64,000 nt of DNA from Gymnogyps californianus (Eukaryota; Chordata; Aves; Accipitriformes; Cathartidae), in assembly GCF_018139145.2 (NCBI RefSeq), contig NC_059474.1, positions 42,302,344 to 42,366,343 on the forward strand, in the 5' to 3' direction. Of the stretch, positions 25,599 to 37,350 are shown in pieces. Position numbers and translations under genes: made by a program. Below the pieces are notes generated by a model, which saw nothing but the letters and a program-made list of their open reading frames with translations, had not been told where the DNA came from and did no database searches. Numbering within the stretch: position 1 is the stretch's first letter; every line of letters starts with the position of its first letter.

Positions 25599-26023
25599 GT
25601 AGGTTATCCTCTTGCCTTAGAACACCATGAACTAGATCATCATCTGTTACTCGCAATTTGTTTACTCACTTGTTTTCTTTTCAATTCTATATTGTTGCTC
25701 CTGGGATTTAAATAATCACACCATTGTTGAACAAGCCACACTGAGCAATTCAGATGAAAGAGGGAAAGGAGCCGAGAGCACTCTGTGGAAGGACTGGATG
25801 TACATTTTCACAGACTACAAAACTCAATGGCCAAACCCACCGTGAAATCTCATATAATGAGTCATGGCTTTTATAACACACTACTGTCAGTGGTCAGTGT
25901 GGCTGGCATTTCCAAAGGGATCTAATATATTTTCCCATATGTCACTGGACATCTCTATAGGCTTCTATGAAACTTAAATGCAGTTACTTCACATATGTCC
26001 TGAACCCATTTTTTTTTTGACAG

Positions 26024-26108
26024 GAATCTGCCTCTCTACAGTGTTAGAGCTACTTGTGCGAAGCTCATGTATTCAGGAAGTATACGGGCCAGTGGCCAAC
26101 AGCCTAAG
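26024..26108 (+). other. Candidate plus-strand internal exon, 85 nt (unverified)
   Basis: A T10 tract and GACAG form a strong acceptor; the donor is AAG|GTACAG. The open frame reads ICLSTVLELLVRSSCIQEV, then YGPVANSLR, suggestive of a helical segment. It would be joined to 25489-25598 across a 425-bp intron with the reading phase preserved. It leaves at phase 2. Confidence 0.2.
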
Positions 26109-26347
26109 GTACAGTGCCAAGCAAATACAAAACTGGAGGAATACTACAGGTTGTGCTCCCTGTACTGTAGTGGCAGAGGAAGTACCTTTAGGCAGCGTGC
26201 TGCCTGGGAAGTGGCCTCTTGCGTGCAAGATCTAAATTTCAAGTTCTGCCTTACAAATTGGAACCAGAGGAATAATTCGGTAGGCAAGACAGAACCAAGC
26301 CCCAAGTTCACATTCATCTGGTCTATAATTTGTCCTCCTTCCATCAG

Positions 26348-26399
26348 GGATGAAGGGAACAGACAACTCCTTCCTTCTTTCAGGAAAAAGAAACAGTGA
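26348..26399 (+). other. Candidate terminal coding segment ending in TGA (unverified)
   Basis: Acceptor TTTGTCCTCCTTCCATCAG precedes a frame that, entered after one base, reads DEGNRQLLPSFRKKKQ and then stops at TGA 26397-26399. Its entry phase fits the exit of 26024-26108, with a 237-bp intron. A possible poly(A) signal AATAAA lies at 27092-27097, but such words are frequent in AT-rich DNA. Confidence 0.12.
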
Positions 26400-29300
26400 T
26401 TGTTCACTGTCAGGGACAGCATGTTGGTCAGTTTAGTATCTGAAGTGTATCAGACAGACTTGTCATTTGAAACTCACTGAAACAAAGTATAACCTAGAAA
26501 ATGTCCTGGAAAAGGGAATTTCCACTTATACATGGTATTAACCTTAATTGCTTTGGATTGCAGTTAGTATTTTGTGTGAGGAGAAAAAAAAAAAGTGATT
26601 TTTTTTTGGCCGGTGTTCCTTCAAAATAGATATTTTTGCATGACAAAGTGAGAACATGAGTTAATGAGCAGGAGAAAAAATTTCTTTTTTCCCAGTCCCT
26701 TATTTCTGTATCTTCGCGATACATGTTTTTTTTTCTTTTCTGTGTTTATAATTTAATATGCCTGTTATAATTTAAACATGCCTTTACATACATGCAAATC
26801 TTTGAGTAGCATGGTAAAAGTGATCTTTGAATTTCAAATGCTACATGAGAAACATCTTATAGTTCACTTCATTATATTTTATACATTTAGAAGTATTGTA
26901 AATGTGACAGACCAGTTTGAAATATCATTTCTTGCTGAACAGTATTGTTGCTTGGGAAAAGTGCACATTCATGTTCTTTTTTCTTTTCTTTTCAAAATTA
27001 AATCTTAAAAGATTTTTTCTATATACACATTCACAAACACATGGATTAACTTGTTTCTCCAACTAAAAGTATGAAAGTATTCTGACCAGATAATAAAATA
27101 ACACCTCTGGGGCTGAACTTCATTCTCCACAGAGACACTATGACTAGTCTTGGACGATGAAGTTCCAAGGAAGTTCTCCTTTTGCTTGCTTGGGAACCAG
27201 ATCAAGATCTAAACCTGTTGTACACTGAGTACACTGATTTACCCAACTGCTTTAGAATCATATCACTCCAATTTAAGAACAAGATGATGTGCCTAAACAT
27301 GACAAAACTCCAGAATTAGATAGAAAATGAATCTGCAAAGACACTCAGCAAGGTGCTGAGCATCCAAAACTGACACTGAATGCTCAAAGGCTTGTCACCA
27401 GCTACTGGTTCCAACAGGCACTCGGTAAAATTACACTCCTTGCCATTAATTCTGCAGAAGTGAAAAAATACCAGTTACGTAACTTTGGTTTTGTGGTTCA
27501 TTCACCAGAACGAATGGCCTGTAATGGACTGTAGTAATTTTGAGATAATACTGTGGTTGTACTTATGTTATCTCCTTCATTTACCATGAGGTCAATGCTA
27601 TTCTAAAATGTGGTTTTTTTCTTAAAACCAAGCAAAAAGGGAGGAAAATCATCGCATATACTTCTTCAGTTCTTCTATTTCACACTCAGTACAGCTCTTT
27701 TCCTGCTTAAGATGTCAAATACTGGCTCTAGTTTGACATTACTCCTTAAAGCATATTTTTAGTAGTTTCGTGGACAAAAATGTTTTACTTTTGCAGATAA
27801 AAACATGGTGTTGCTATGTTGATGAAAGGATTTTTGAAATATAGATACATATTTTGCATGGCTCTCATTTATGTACCTTCAAATGCACAAAAATAGGACT
27901 CTCTCTCCTGAATTTCACATAATTCTATTAGCTGTTGTCTCTTGTCCTCCACTAAAAGTTAGCTACTACAAGACAGTAACAGGCTAAATGCCACACAAAT
28001 TACCGTTTCATATTACCATTAAAAACATTGTTTTCTCACCAAGAATAGTTTAACACAATGCAGAAAGTAAGTTAGAAACATATTTTTTTGAACTTTCTTA
28101 AACTAATCTGTATTCTCAGTGACATTTATACAGTAAACCATGATATGGTCTCTTTCTTTTCCATTAACCCTCACTGGTTATTTGGTGATTCTGCAATATC
28201 TAAGTGATAAAAGTCTGTTTCCTGTATTAACTTGCATTATTTCACCTAAAATGGTCATGACACTCCTTTGCTTAGCAGTTGAAAAGTCCAATACGATAAC
28301 TCATTTATCACTGATTTGTCACTGATACTAAGACAGTGTTATAAAAGCTGATGCATTTGCAGCTTTCCTTCTTTTTCCTGAAGAGGCGATTTCCCCCCTC
28401 AAATAGCTCAATACCTATTTCCCCTTAGTAACAAAATGAATGAGAAGACAGGAGAGTAGCTGAAATAAAACATACGGCAGATGAAGAATACCCTGACAGA
28501 ACAGCTTATTTAAAAACCACAAGCAGATTTCAAAGCATTGGCTTTAAAAATAGACCCAAATAGGATGAATGAGCTAAATATTTCAACTCCTGCAATTTAT
28601 ATTTGTTTTAAATATTTTGACACAGTTTTCAGTTCAGAATGATTTTTCTCTATTTCTATGATAATGGAAATTTTAACAAAGTACTTTATCTACCTTAGTG
28701 AGAAGGCTCATCTTGTCTGACTGGTTTTTGATAAATAGCAGGAGCACAGACTGGAAAAAATTGAAATAACTAATAGATAAACTTACTTATAGCTGGAACC
28801 TTGTATGAATCTTGGAACTAGAAGCTCTTATTGATACAGGTGTCAAAAGATCAAGTCATAGAAAAAGTTTCTCCAGTTTTCTTTTGCTCAGAACATTCAT
28901 TTTTCAGTATCTCATAAGAATTTTTTTGCATGTTAACGTAGTCATCCCATACACCCAAATTCCAAGCCCAAATTCCAATGATATTTTCTAAGTCACGTAC
29001 AAAGTCAATAGCTGAAGAGAAACTGCTCCTCCAGAGGAATCTAAACTTAAAAGTTATTTTCTTCCTAATATTGGGCTATAAAAGACACCTCTTGCCATGT
29101 AGGATAAAAATCTCTTTCAGATACACCTACTGCAGTCAATAAAGTACTTTTGCATATTGCTGACTTAGTAATACTTAGTAAGATAGTAATACGTTTTAGG
29201 GGTAGCATATCTCACATTCCTATGTGTGATATGTATGCCTTAAAATGCCTGCAGTTTAGTTTTCTTCAGTGGTTTGCATTTTGGTAATAAATACGTTATT

Positions 29301-31143
29301 TCTACTAAGCATATTTTATGCGCTGTTTAACTAGTACAAAAACTACAACAATAAGACTGTAACGAAGTCCATTTGGTGGTAAAAATTATATCTGTTGATG
29401 AATATAAGAAAGCATGGAATGAAGAAGATAAAATAGGAAACAGCCAGCATGCTTCATGACTACTCACTTTTTTCTTTTTTTTTTAACTGAGGTCCACTTT
29501 CCAATATCAAGGTCCACTCTGTACTGGATCTGCATGTGGAGAGAACTGATAGTGTGCTAAGATGACAGAGGACAGCAGCTGGGGATGCTTATTGTAGATG
29601 AAAGAGTTGCACTCATGCTGCCATTCTCCAAGCCTGACTGGCCTGTCCCCACAATAGCTGGAAACATGGAGGGCTCATTTTCTAAATAGATATGAATAAG
29701 CAAGTAAAATTCAAATTATTTGCCTTATTTCTGAAATATTTGATATTAACATCTGTATACCTTATCAGAAATGGAATAGTAAATACAGTATTTTTTTTTT
29801 TAATTAGAGTAAGTCGTAAGTACAAAGTAACTGCTCTGTCTACAGTACTACATAGTATGTTAACATGTTAGAATCCGAACATGTTTCTGGTGGGGTTTTC
29901 AAAACAATTTTGCACCCGTCTGTGCTACCTCTACCTTCGTTACTGACCCACATGAAACAGAAGTGGCCCAGAGCAGAATAATTCTGGAAATTCTATGATT
30001 AGTCTGAAAAAATAATAGAGAAGTCTTTGTAATAAAGGCTTTCTTTTCCTAAACACAGGGGTGCACGTGTAGAAAACTTTAGTTTTGATACATATTCTAT
30101 TTTTAGTTGTAAAAATACACAGATTGTTCAATTTTCATTAAAAATTCTTATATTATCCTCATAAAGTAAGCCCAAAGTTATATAGGGAAACAGTTGTAAA
30201 TGAACTTGCAACACACCTTTTGGAAGAACAACCAAAAAAACCCCACTAACAGGATAAAAATAAAAGTAGCTAAATTAAATTGCTGACATTATATTAATAA
30301 ATAACATAAGCACTGAAGACATAGTAAAAATGGCTTTAATACAAATATTATATCCACTGCTCTTCTCAAGTAATTTTCTAAGTTTTTAATGTAGCTACAT
30401 AAATGAAAGAAACTTAAAATTCAGTGCTATATATAATATATGGCACACGACTGGATATATATCTTTGACGTGATAATATTAATACTTTTGTTTTCAGCTT
30501 CATTCATTCATCTCCCTGATGAAAAATTCTGGATGCTATAATTTACAATCTGTCAAGAAGATTCGTGGATTAAACTAGATTTGTGGAAGTTGCCTGTCTC
30601 TTGCCTGTTTAGCATAAAAAATTTACTCTCATGAGAAAACCTTGTGGCTATTTTACAATTAGTCATAGCCGGTTATCTTAGACACAGAAAAGACACTATA
30701 TGTACTTTGTACTATGTTCAGAATTTTATTAAATGTCACTAGTTGGAATAGCGAAGACATACTTAGCTCTGAAATATTTACTAGTGGTTTTTTGGTTTTG
30801 TTATTTTTTAATAGCTGGAATGTACTTACCTCTTTAAGATTCAAAGTCCATGACCTATAGGAACACTCCAGAGTTTATAGGAAGAAGAGAGTTACCTATT
30901 GCCTACATGATACAGCTGCCTTTGTGGAACAAGTCATCATTTGGGCTTCATGATTTGTGAGTACTTCTACGCATTAAGAACAGTAATGACCATGAGGTAA
31001 GTGGCAAGAATAAGAAAAGGTGGATTCTTTAGCCCCAACACACAAAAACTTTGATTAACTCTCATATACATTTTCATGTGTCATTGAATTTCTTCACTTA
31101 GAAAACTGAGGTAATAAAATACTAAAGAAGAGGCTATACTCAC
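26400..31143. other. Unique non-coding DNA
   Basis: AT-rich, no recognised repeat. A 13-base direct duplication (CCCAAATTCCAAG / CCCAAATTCCAAT) occurs near 28954-28979. Good donor words occur on both strands near 30830-31000 without convincing exons. Confidence 0.5.
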
Positions 31144-31216
31144 CTTTTCATTTGGGCAGAAAAAATTTGCAATGAATGCTCGCCAGAACATACATTCTTG
31201 TAAAACTTCTTTATCA
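31144..31216 (-). other. Candidate minus-strand internal exon, 73 nt (unverified)
   Basis: On the minus strand the branch-point-like TATTAAC lies about 30 bases before the acceptor CTATTTACCTTGCCAAAG, and the donor AAAAG|GTGAGTAT is near consensus. The frame entered after one base is open and reads DKEVLQECMFWRAFIANFFC, then PNEK. Unrecognised. It lies on the opposite strand to the 25-26 kb candidates, so at least one group is probably spurious unless two transcripts overlap. Confidence 0.13.
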
Positions 31217-32751
31217 CTTTGGCAAGGTAAATAGGTTCACAATGTTAATATTGGAGAACCACCAGGGTGTTGGTAGCTTTACATAAAACAAAATGTAAAA
31301 AGGAGGGACTTCGGACATTGCAAAACACAAGTTATGAATCTGCATGGCTAAGATTCAGTTCAGTAAATACCATATAGTACTATGTTTAGAAATGGGAATA
31401 TTTACCATGAGATTTCCCTAAGTGAAGCTAAAAGCTATATAACCAATGTTTCCTACTGAGAGTTTTAGTAATATGTGCATGACCATGTAGTTAGTGCCTA
31501 GTAAAAATAGAAAGATATTTTCTGTGAAACAGAGAATACATTTTTCTATCAGAAGAACGTGCCCCGCCACAGAAAAAAGAAATGAACTAGTGAAAATAAA
31601 CCCATAAATTAACTCTAAAATTTCAAATATAAAGCCATTTATCTTGATATAATACAACAAATAATTGTCAACAACAAAATTATTTGTATTACTATTAATT
31701 TGAATCTAACCAAAATGTCTTTGTTATACAAGTTCTTAAACAAATACTTAGAGCAGTTGAAGTGTTCCCTTCTGATCCAAAATTGTAGCCAAAAATACCA
31801 TGTGTTCTAGAGAATATGAAGGTATGAATATGAACGTATTCTTTTCTTGAAAATGACTTCATGTTTTTCAGTGAGTGATTATGAAGAATAAAGTACAAAA
31901 CTCAGAGATGTAGCAACACAACAACTTTCTTCATGATGAATTTATTACTGATGAGCTCAAAATCTTCCTGATCAATGATATGGAATCCTAATGTCGAATT
32001 ATTCTACACAGAATAATTCTAAATCTGATCTCTCTGAACTACAGTGGATACTGACATTTTTTGGTTATTGGATCTTGTTCCAACAAAAATAAATCAGGCT
32101 TAAAAAAAATTTTGTATTTAAATTAGATTTGATTCAACTTAATGATCATGGGAATTCTGAGGCAGTGATGACAACACAGTGATAATATAAGGCCCCAATA
32201 CGTGTGCTCACTTGCATATCCATATAGAAAATACAGCTTCTATGAAGTACCTTAATATGGAAATTTGAAATGTATAACAAATCCTGTATATATGCTTGTC
32301 CACTCAGGTTTAATGTTAGGACAATGGAAGGTCTTTTAGGCTATCATAGCGTGAGTCATGCCTTGTTTTATCACCCATGAACAACTGCAGAAGTTTTGTG
32401 ACATACCTGATTAAATGCCTGTATATTTTTCTTTCTTTCCCTTTTCAAGTATCTTCTTCATATATAGATCATAATACCTATTTCCCTACCTATTTCTCTG
32501 ACAAATATGTCCTTCCTCTAGAACTAGAGAAGACTTGGCTCTGTTTTATTCTTGAATGACAAGTCATCAATGTTACTTGCATGCTCCCGATTTAATAAGT
32601 GGGGTCACATCAAGTACATTATATCCCCCAGGTAGCAAAAATTTAACAGCTTCATAAATGTGTCAAGATGACAAAAACCTCATAAAGTTGATATAAATTT
32701 AATATGAATGACCACTATTCTAGATTTTCCCGCAGGTATCAGTAAAATTAC

Positions 32752-32767
32752 TTTTTTTTTTTTTTTT
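32752..32767. repeat. T16 homopolymer
   Basis: Sixteen consecutive T, followed by ATTAACAG. Confidence 0.85.
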
Positions 32768-35700
32768 ATTAACAGCTTCCTGAGTAACCACACAGGAGCA
32801 CACTTAAATTATAATACAGTGCATTCCAATTTATTTTAGAAAGCATTTTAAATAAATTGATATCCATATCCTGTAAAATATTCTGTTAGCAACCTTCTTT
32901 GTTTGGTTCAGTAACTGAGGTACAAATTTAAAACAGAGTAATTTTTGCACAGGATATGGATTAAAATGTAAGACTATTTAGTTATTGAAAACAAACAATA
33001 AAAAATGTTATAACTTTCACAGCTTCAATATTGCCTATTCAACCCCCCCAAAAGAAAAAAACCCCAAACTTAAACCAATAAATGAAAGGAATATTACAGA
33101 AGAACACTCATAAAATTAAAGGTTAGAATTGAATTCCAAAGTCCTTGGTGTTCACAGGAAATGCTTAAGTGACAAAGACACAAATGTGGTTACTTTCTAC
33201 ATTTCTGTTGAAGTTCCTGTCATGAATTTTATGGATTACTGCTAAAAGGGAAATGGGATGGTCTGAAAACATTACAGAAAATTAGGTGTCCAAACAAGAG
33301 TCCCAGAAGATCCTTATTAAAATCAAGAAATAGTATGGTATGCAGCACTTTCTTCAGTTCCACATCAACTCATACACCAAATAACACGATAAAAAGGTAC
33401 TCACATTTACTTTTTTGTCTGCATCTTTCTTCTTTTTCTTGAATTATGCCCTATGTTGTGAAGAATTGGGATAGTAGTAAAGAATTTTATTATTTTTGTT
33501 ATCTCAGCATTTTATTTCTAGAATCAAGACAATCAAATAACAGTATCATGCCCTGCATAAGCTGTCTGTGTTCTTCATGAAACTTTAACTTAATGAACAA
33601 GAAGTTATATCAATTATGTCATGACAAATCCATCTCAGGTGACCAATTGCTCTTATTTCATATCTGAAAGTACATAACTGTACAAAGGTGCAATTTTTAT
33701 CTAAAATTTCTGAGCTTGTTAAATTTCCATCCTCCTCAAAACAGGACTCTCTACACTTGATGAAACCCTGACTGCATGAATTAAGGACCTAGACTCCCTT
33801 AGATGTCAGTAGAATGAGGATTTTGCCTGACTTCCTTTTTAGTCCAATTTTAATTTTTCTTTTGATGCTATTTAATAAATATTTAAACTTTTTTTAAGCT
33901 TCTTTTGCTTCTCCAATCAATAGGATTGACACAATCCATAGAAGCTTTTATACTGCCAGTTTGATGGATCAATGAAAAGAATCTTATTACATGAGTTACC
34001 TATGTACAAATACTTATTTCATACCAAAATGTTCAAAATAGAAATTATTTTTTTTAATTGCCTAAGATTGCAGATGTTATTGAATTCCATTAACATACCT
34101 ATTAACACAGCTTGCTAAATATTATTGTTGTTACATTAACCATTTTTTGCTGCCAGACAAAACTAAAAAAGTTTTCAATTTATACAATAAAACATTTGCT
34201 GTTCACAGTAAGAACACTATCAAGTTTCTCACACAAAAAAAATGGATACTCCCCAGAGGATTATCTGAGTCTTGACAAAACCGTTAACAGGAAAGGAATT
34301 CAAGTATAGCATACTGCTTTGAATTAATAGCACCCATCTGAACTGTAAAAAAGTAGAAGGTAAGTTTCTGCTGTGCCTGTTTCACACTAGATCCCGGAAC
34401 ATTCACATTTCTAAGAGCTGTCTGTCTTTCCCAAAACAGTGTCTTCCACTGTAGATGAGGTCTTCAGCTGTCAGGTGCTTGTTAGATAGATTTGATTGTA
34501 TGGGTTGCAGAAGCTAATCCATGTTTATTTCTCATTGCAATGGGTTACGATTAGAGAGTTACTGTATACATCCTGAATGGCAGTAAATTCTTTAGATTTT
34601 TATAGATAACATGACTGCTTGCTATCCTGCAAATACACCTTCATGCATATACAAAACATTATGTGTGTGTTACCTAAATTAGTCTCTGTAACTAAAGTGA
34701 TTGAAGTTATTGACTTCAATTAATATGTGAAATTAAATAAACACGGACTATGTTAGCCTAATTATAGTCATATTTTGCTAAGGTTCATAATTACAGTAAA
34801 AGTGCACAAAGCCATGGTTTGCCCTCTACAAAACTTAATCTAGACTCCAACAAATTCATTAAGGTCCTCCATTACCTCCAAAAGACATTCAACTTAGCAG
34901 GAAATAATATCGTCACATAACTCAGTAGTGACATGGGTCCTGACACAGGAGATCAGCCTGAATAAGTACTGAGAACTAAATCATGTACCTAGTCATTAAC
35001 AACGTCTCATTTAAATCATCGGAGAAAAATACCTAATACTAAACTAAATACTAAATAATTATTTCATGCTAGTCATCTAAATAAAAATGGTAGGAATAAA
35101 AATGCAGCAGAAAGCAACATTTGATTTTTTTAAATAAGATTCTGAATTCTACTCATCCCAGAAAGCAGGTAATCTAAACTCATCTCTAACGACATTTAAA
35201 ATAATTTTCAATACCGTTCCTTTGCAGCCTTTGTCATTTGCTTGCTTGTTTTTAAACCTTCAGCCTCTCAATTTCTTTCCAGAGTGTGCTCTTATTATGA
35301 TATATGTAGAGCAATCCCTCTTCAATTACACTAATACATTTAAAAGAATTGGTGAAATAAAATGCTCCCAGTTTTAGTATCTAAAGAGATAAAAAAAGGT
35401 AGGGGTATTACAACATGAGTGACAATTTCAAGAGATGCTTCCAAGTAAGTAGAAGCATAGCATTAAACTGAATATTTGGATCTCTTAAGCTGACCACTTT
35501 AGATGGTGTATAAACTCAATATTTGAATGCTAAATTACCCTGCCACAGCAATAAAATACCAAGAATTGCACATGCAATAGTAATGGGCACAATCCAAAAA
35601 GGTTTAAATGTAAGATTCCATTTTAAAGGATGGGAAACGTTTTTCCTGGCATATTCAAGTATGTGGCTAGGATTTTTGGAATCTACTAATATTAATTTCT

Positions 35701-35993
35701 TGTTAACTATATACTGCAGGTGTTTAATAAGCCTCTCAACCAACCTGTACCCCGTGCCTTTAAGTTGGCAAAACAAATAAATATAAGTGGCTCGTGTTCA
35801 AATCATGTAAAAAAACTGCTGGGCTAGTCACTCAGGTTCAGTCAGCTCCTGTAAGCACCTCCTACCCCAGATCCCTAGAATTCAGTTGTCCTCTAGGTCC
35901 TCACTGGTTGAAAGCACCTCCCAAGGTTTTTATTAAAAGTGTTAGCAGGACTGTAAGGTACGCATGTTTTCTTCATATCCCTAAACACACCGT

Positions 35994-36034
35994 CAAGGAA
36001 TACTATAAAAATACACAAGGAATACTATAAAAAG
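35994..36034. repeat. 22-bp tandem duplication
   Basis: CAAGGAATACTATAAAAATA plus two bases at 35994-36015 is repeated almost completely at 36016-36034. Confidence 0.85.
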
Positions 36035-37267
36035 CACAAAGTCAAGCTTGCATACAAAACCCCGTGCTGATATGAGTGTTCATCTGATAAATAAACCTGT
36101 TTACATTAAGCATGTGTGCTTATCAGCTCTTCAGAGTAGTAGCCTACTTCAGTCTAAAGAAACCTATTCCAGTCTGGTTCCACTGACCTACTGCAAAGAC
36201 CGTGAAGCTCAGGATAATAATGCAGTCCTGCCAGCTAGGCTTTCCTAAGATATATAATAGTTATTCTCAGAAGACAGCTTAAAGATAATGAAGTGAGACT
36301 ATAAGAGGTACTTTCAGTAGAGTTTCCTTACTCCCAATTCTAAACTTAAATGCAAGAATTTACAGAATTTGGCCCATATGGCCAGTACTCTTATTGCCAT
36401 ATTACTATCAGAAGTACTATCAAACCATCAGTAATAAAATCAAGAATGAAAATTAGTAACTTAATTTTTATTTAGACCAGATGTTTTCCTAAATAATTCT
36501 TAGTACACTGATGGGAATATTTAATCACTGTATCGTGGCAAGTGAAATGAAAGAAGGCAAAAAAATTTAAATAATAACAACAAGAAGAAAGCAATACAAA
36601 ACACAAGCTGGGAGACAATGACTAAGGAAGCATGTGAAAAACAATCAAACTACTTATACTATTTGATTTGTAATTCTCCATAGCAGTGTATCGAGCTATT
36701 TCATCAGGAAGTTTTACTTCATTCATGAAAAGACACGTTAAAAATAAAGGGCACCTGTTTTGCAAGTAAAAAAATACATACAAGAACATTAAAACAAGTC
36801 TGGTTGGATTTTCATATTTTGTAAGAGGTTAAAAAAAGGCGAATGGCAGCTGAAGAGCTTTATGTGTTTTGCATGAGCTGAGAATATGAAAACCGAAAAA
36901 CAATTACTTGCATACATTGATTGACTAACAAGGATAAAAGAGTGATGCAACATTGCTGAGATTTAAATAGTAACTACAGTAAACACATATGAAGTTTCTA
37001 ACAAATGAATTCATGAAATATGCTAACTTAGTTTGTAGAACCAAACTCCTCAAGCTGGATGACTCCCAACTTCATTCACATATCTAAACTTATTTTTCAG
37101 GGTCTGAATCCAAAACTCCATTTCTGAGTTGGACATCTCTATACCTTGTAACAAACTCACAATTTTTAACCAGGTTCTCTTTTTCCAAAGCATTGTTTGA
37201 GTTTTGCAAGATAATTTCTGGTAGTGAATTAAATTCCAATCATTTAATTACACAGTTCAAGACTTAC

Positions 37268-37350
37268 CTGCTCTGTTAAGCCTACCAGATGGCCCTCAGC
37301 ACTTGGCTTGGAATGAGTTACAGCCCATGCTGCTTGTAGACCAGCAGGAG
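37268..37350 (-). other. Candidate minus-strand internal exon, 83 nt, best splice sites in the window (unverified)
   Basis: The acceptor TCTTTCTTCTATTTCTCCTAG and the donor GAGCAG|GTAAGT are both close to consensus. The frame entered after two bases is open for 27 codons and reads PAGLQAAWAVTHSKPSAEGH, then LVGLTEQ; it leaves at phase 0. Local sequence is GC-richer than its flanks. I do not recognise the peptide. A frame open over 83 nt is common by chance, so the splice sites carry nearly all the weight. Confidence 0.2.

Larger units (their letters stand above)
31217..37267. other. Unique non-coding DNA
   Basis: AT-rich, with a T16 run at 32752-32767 and a 22-bp tandem duplication at 35994-36034. 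Overlapping frames of 85-86 codons on both strands at 35516-35780 mirror each other and show no family resemblance. Confidence 0.5.

Noticed and set aside
29945..30870. Further minus-strand exon-like pieces (near 30833-30868 and 29945-29990) that could be phased with 37268-37350 and 13683-13734
   Set aside because: 36-49 nt long with weak acceptors; a phase-consistent chain can be built on both strands, which shows how easily chance does this.
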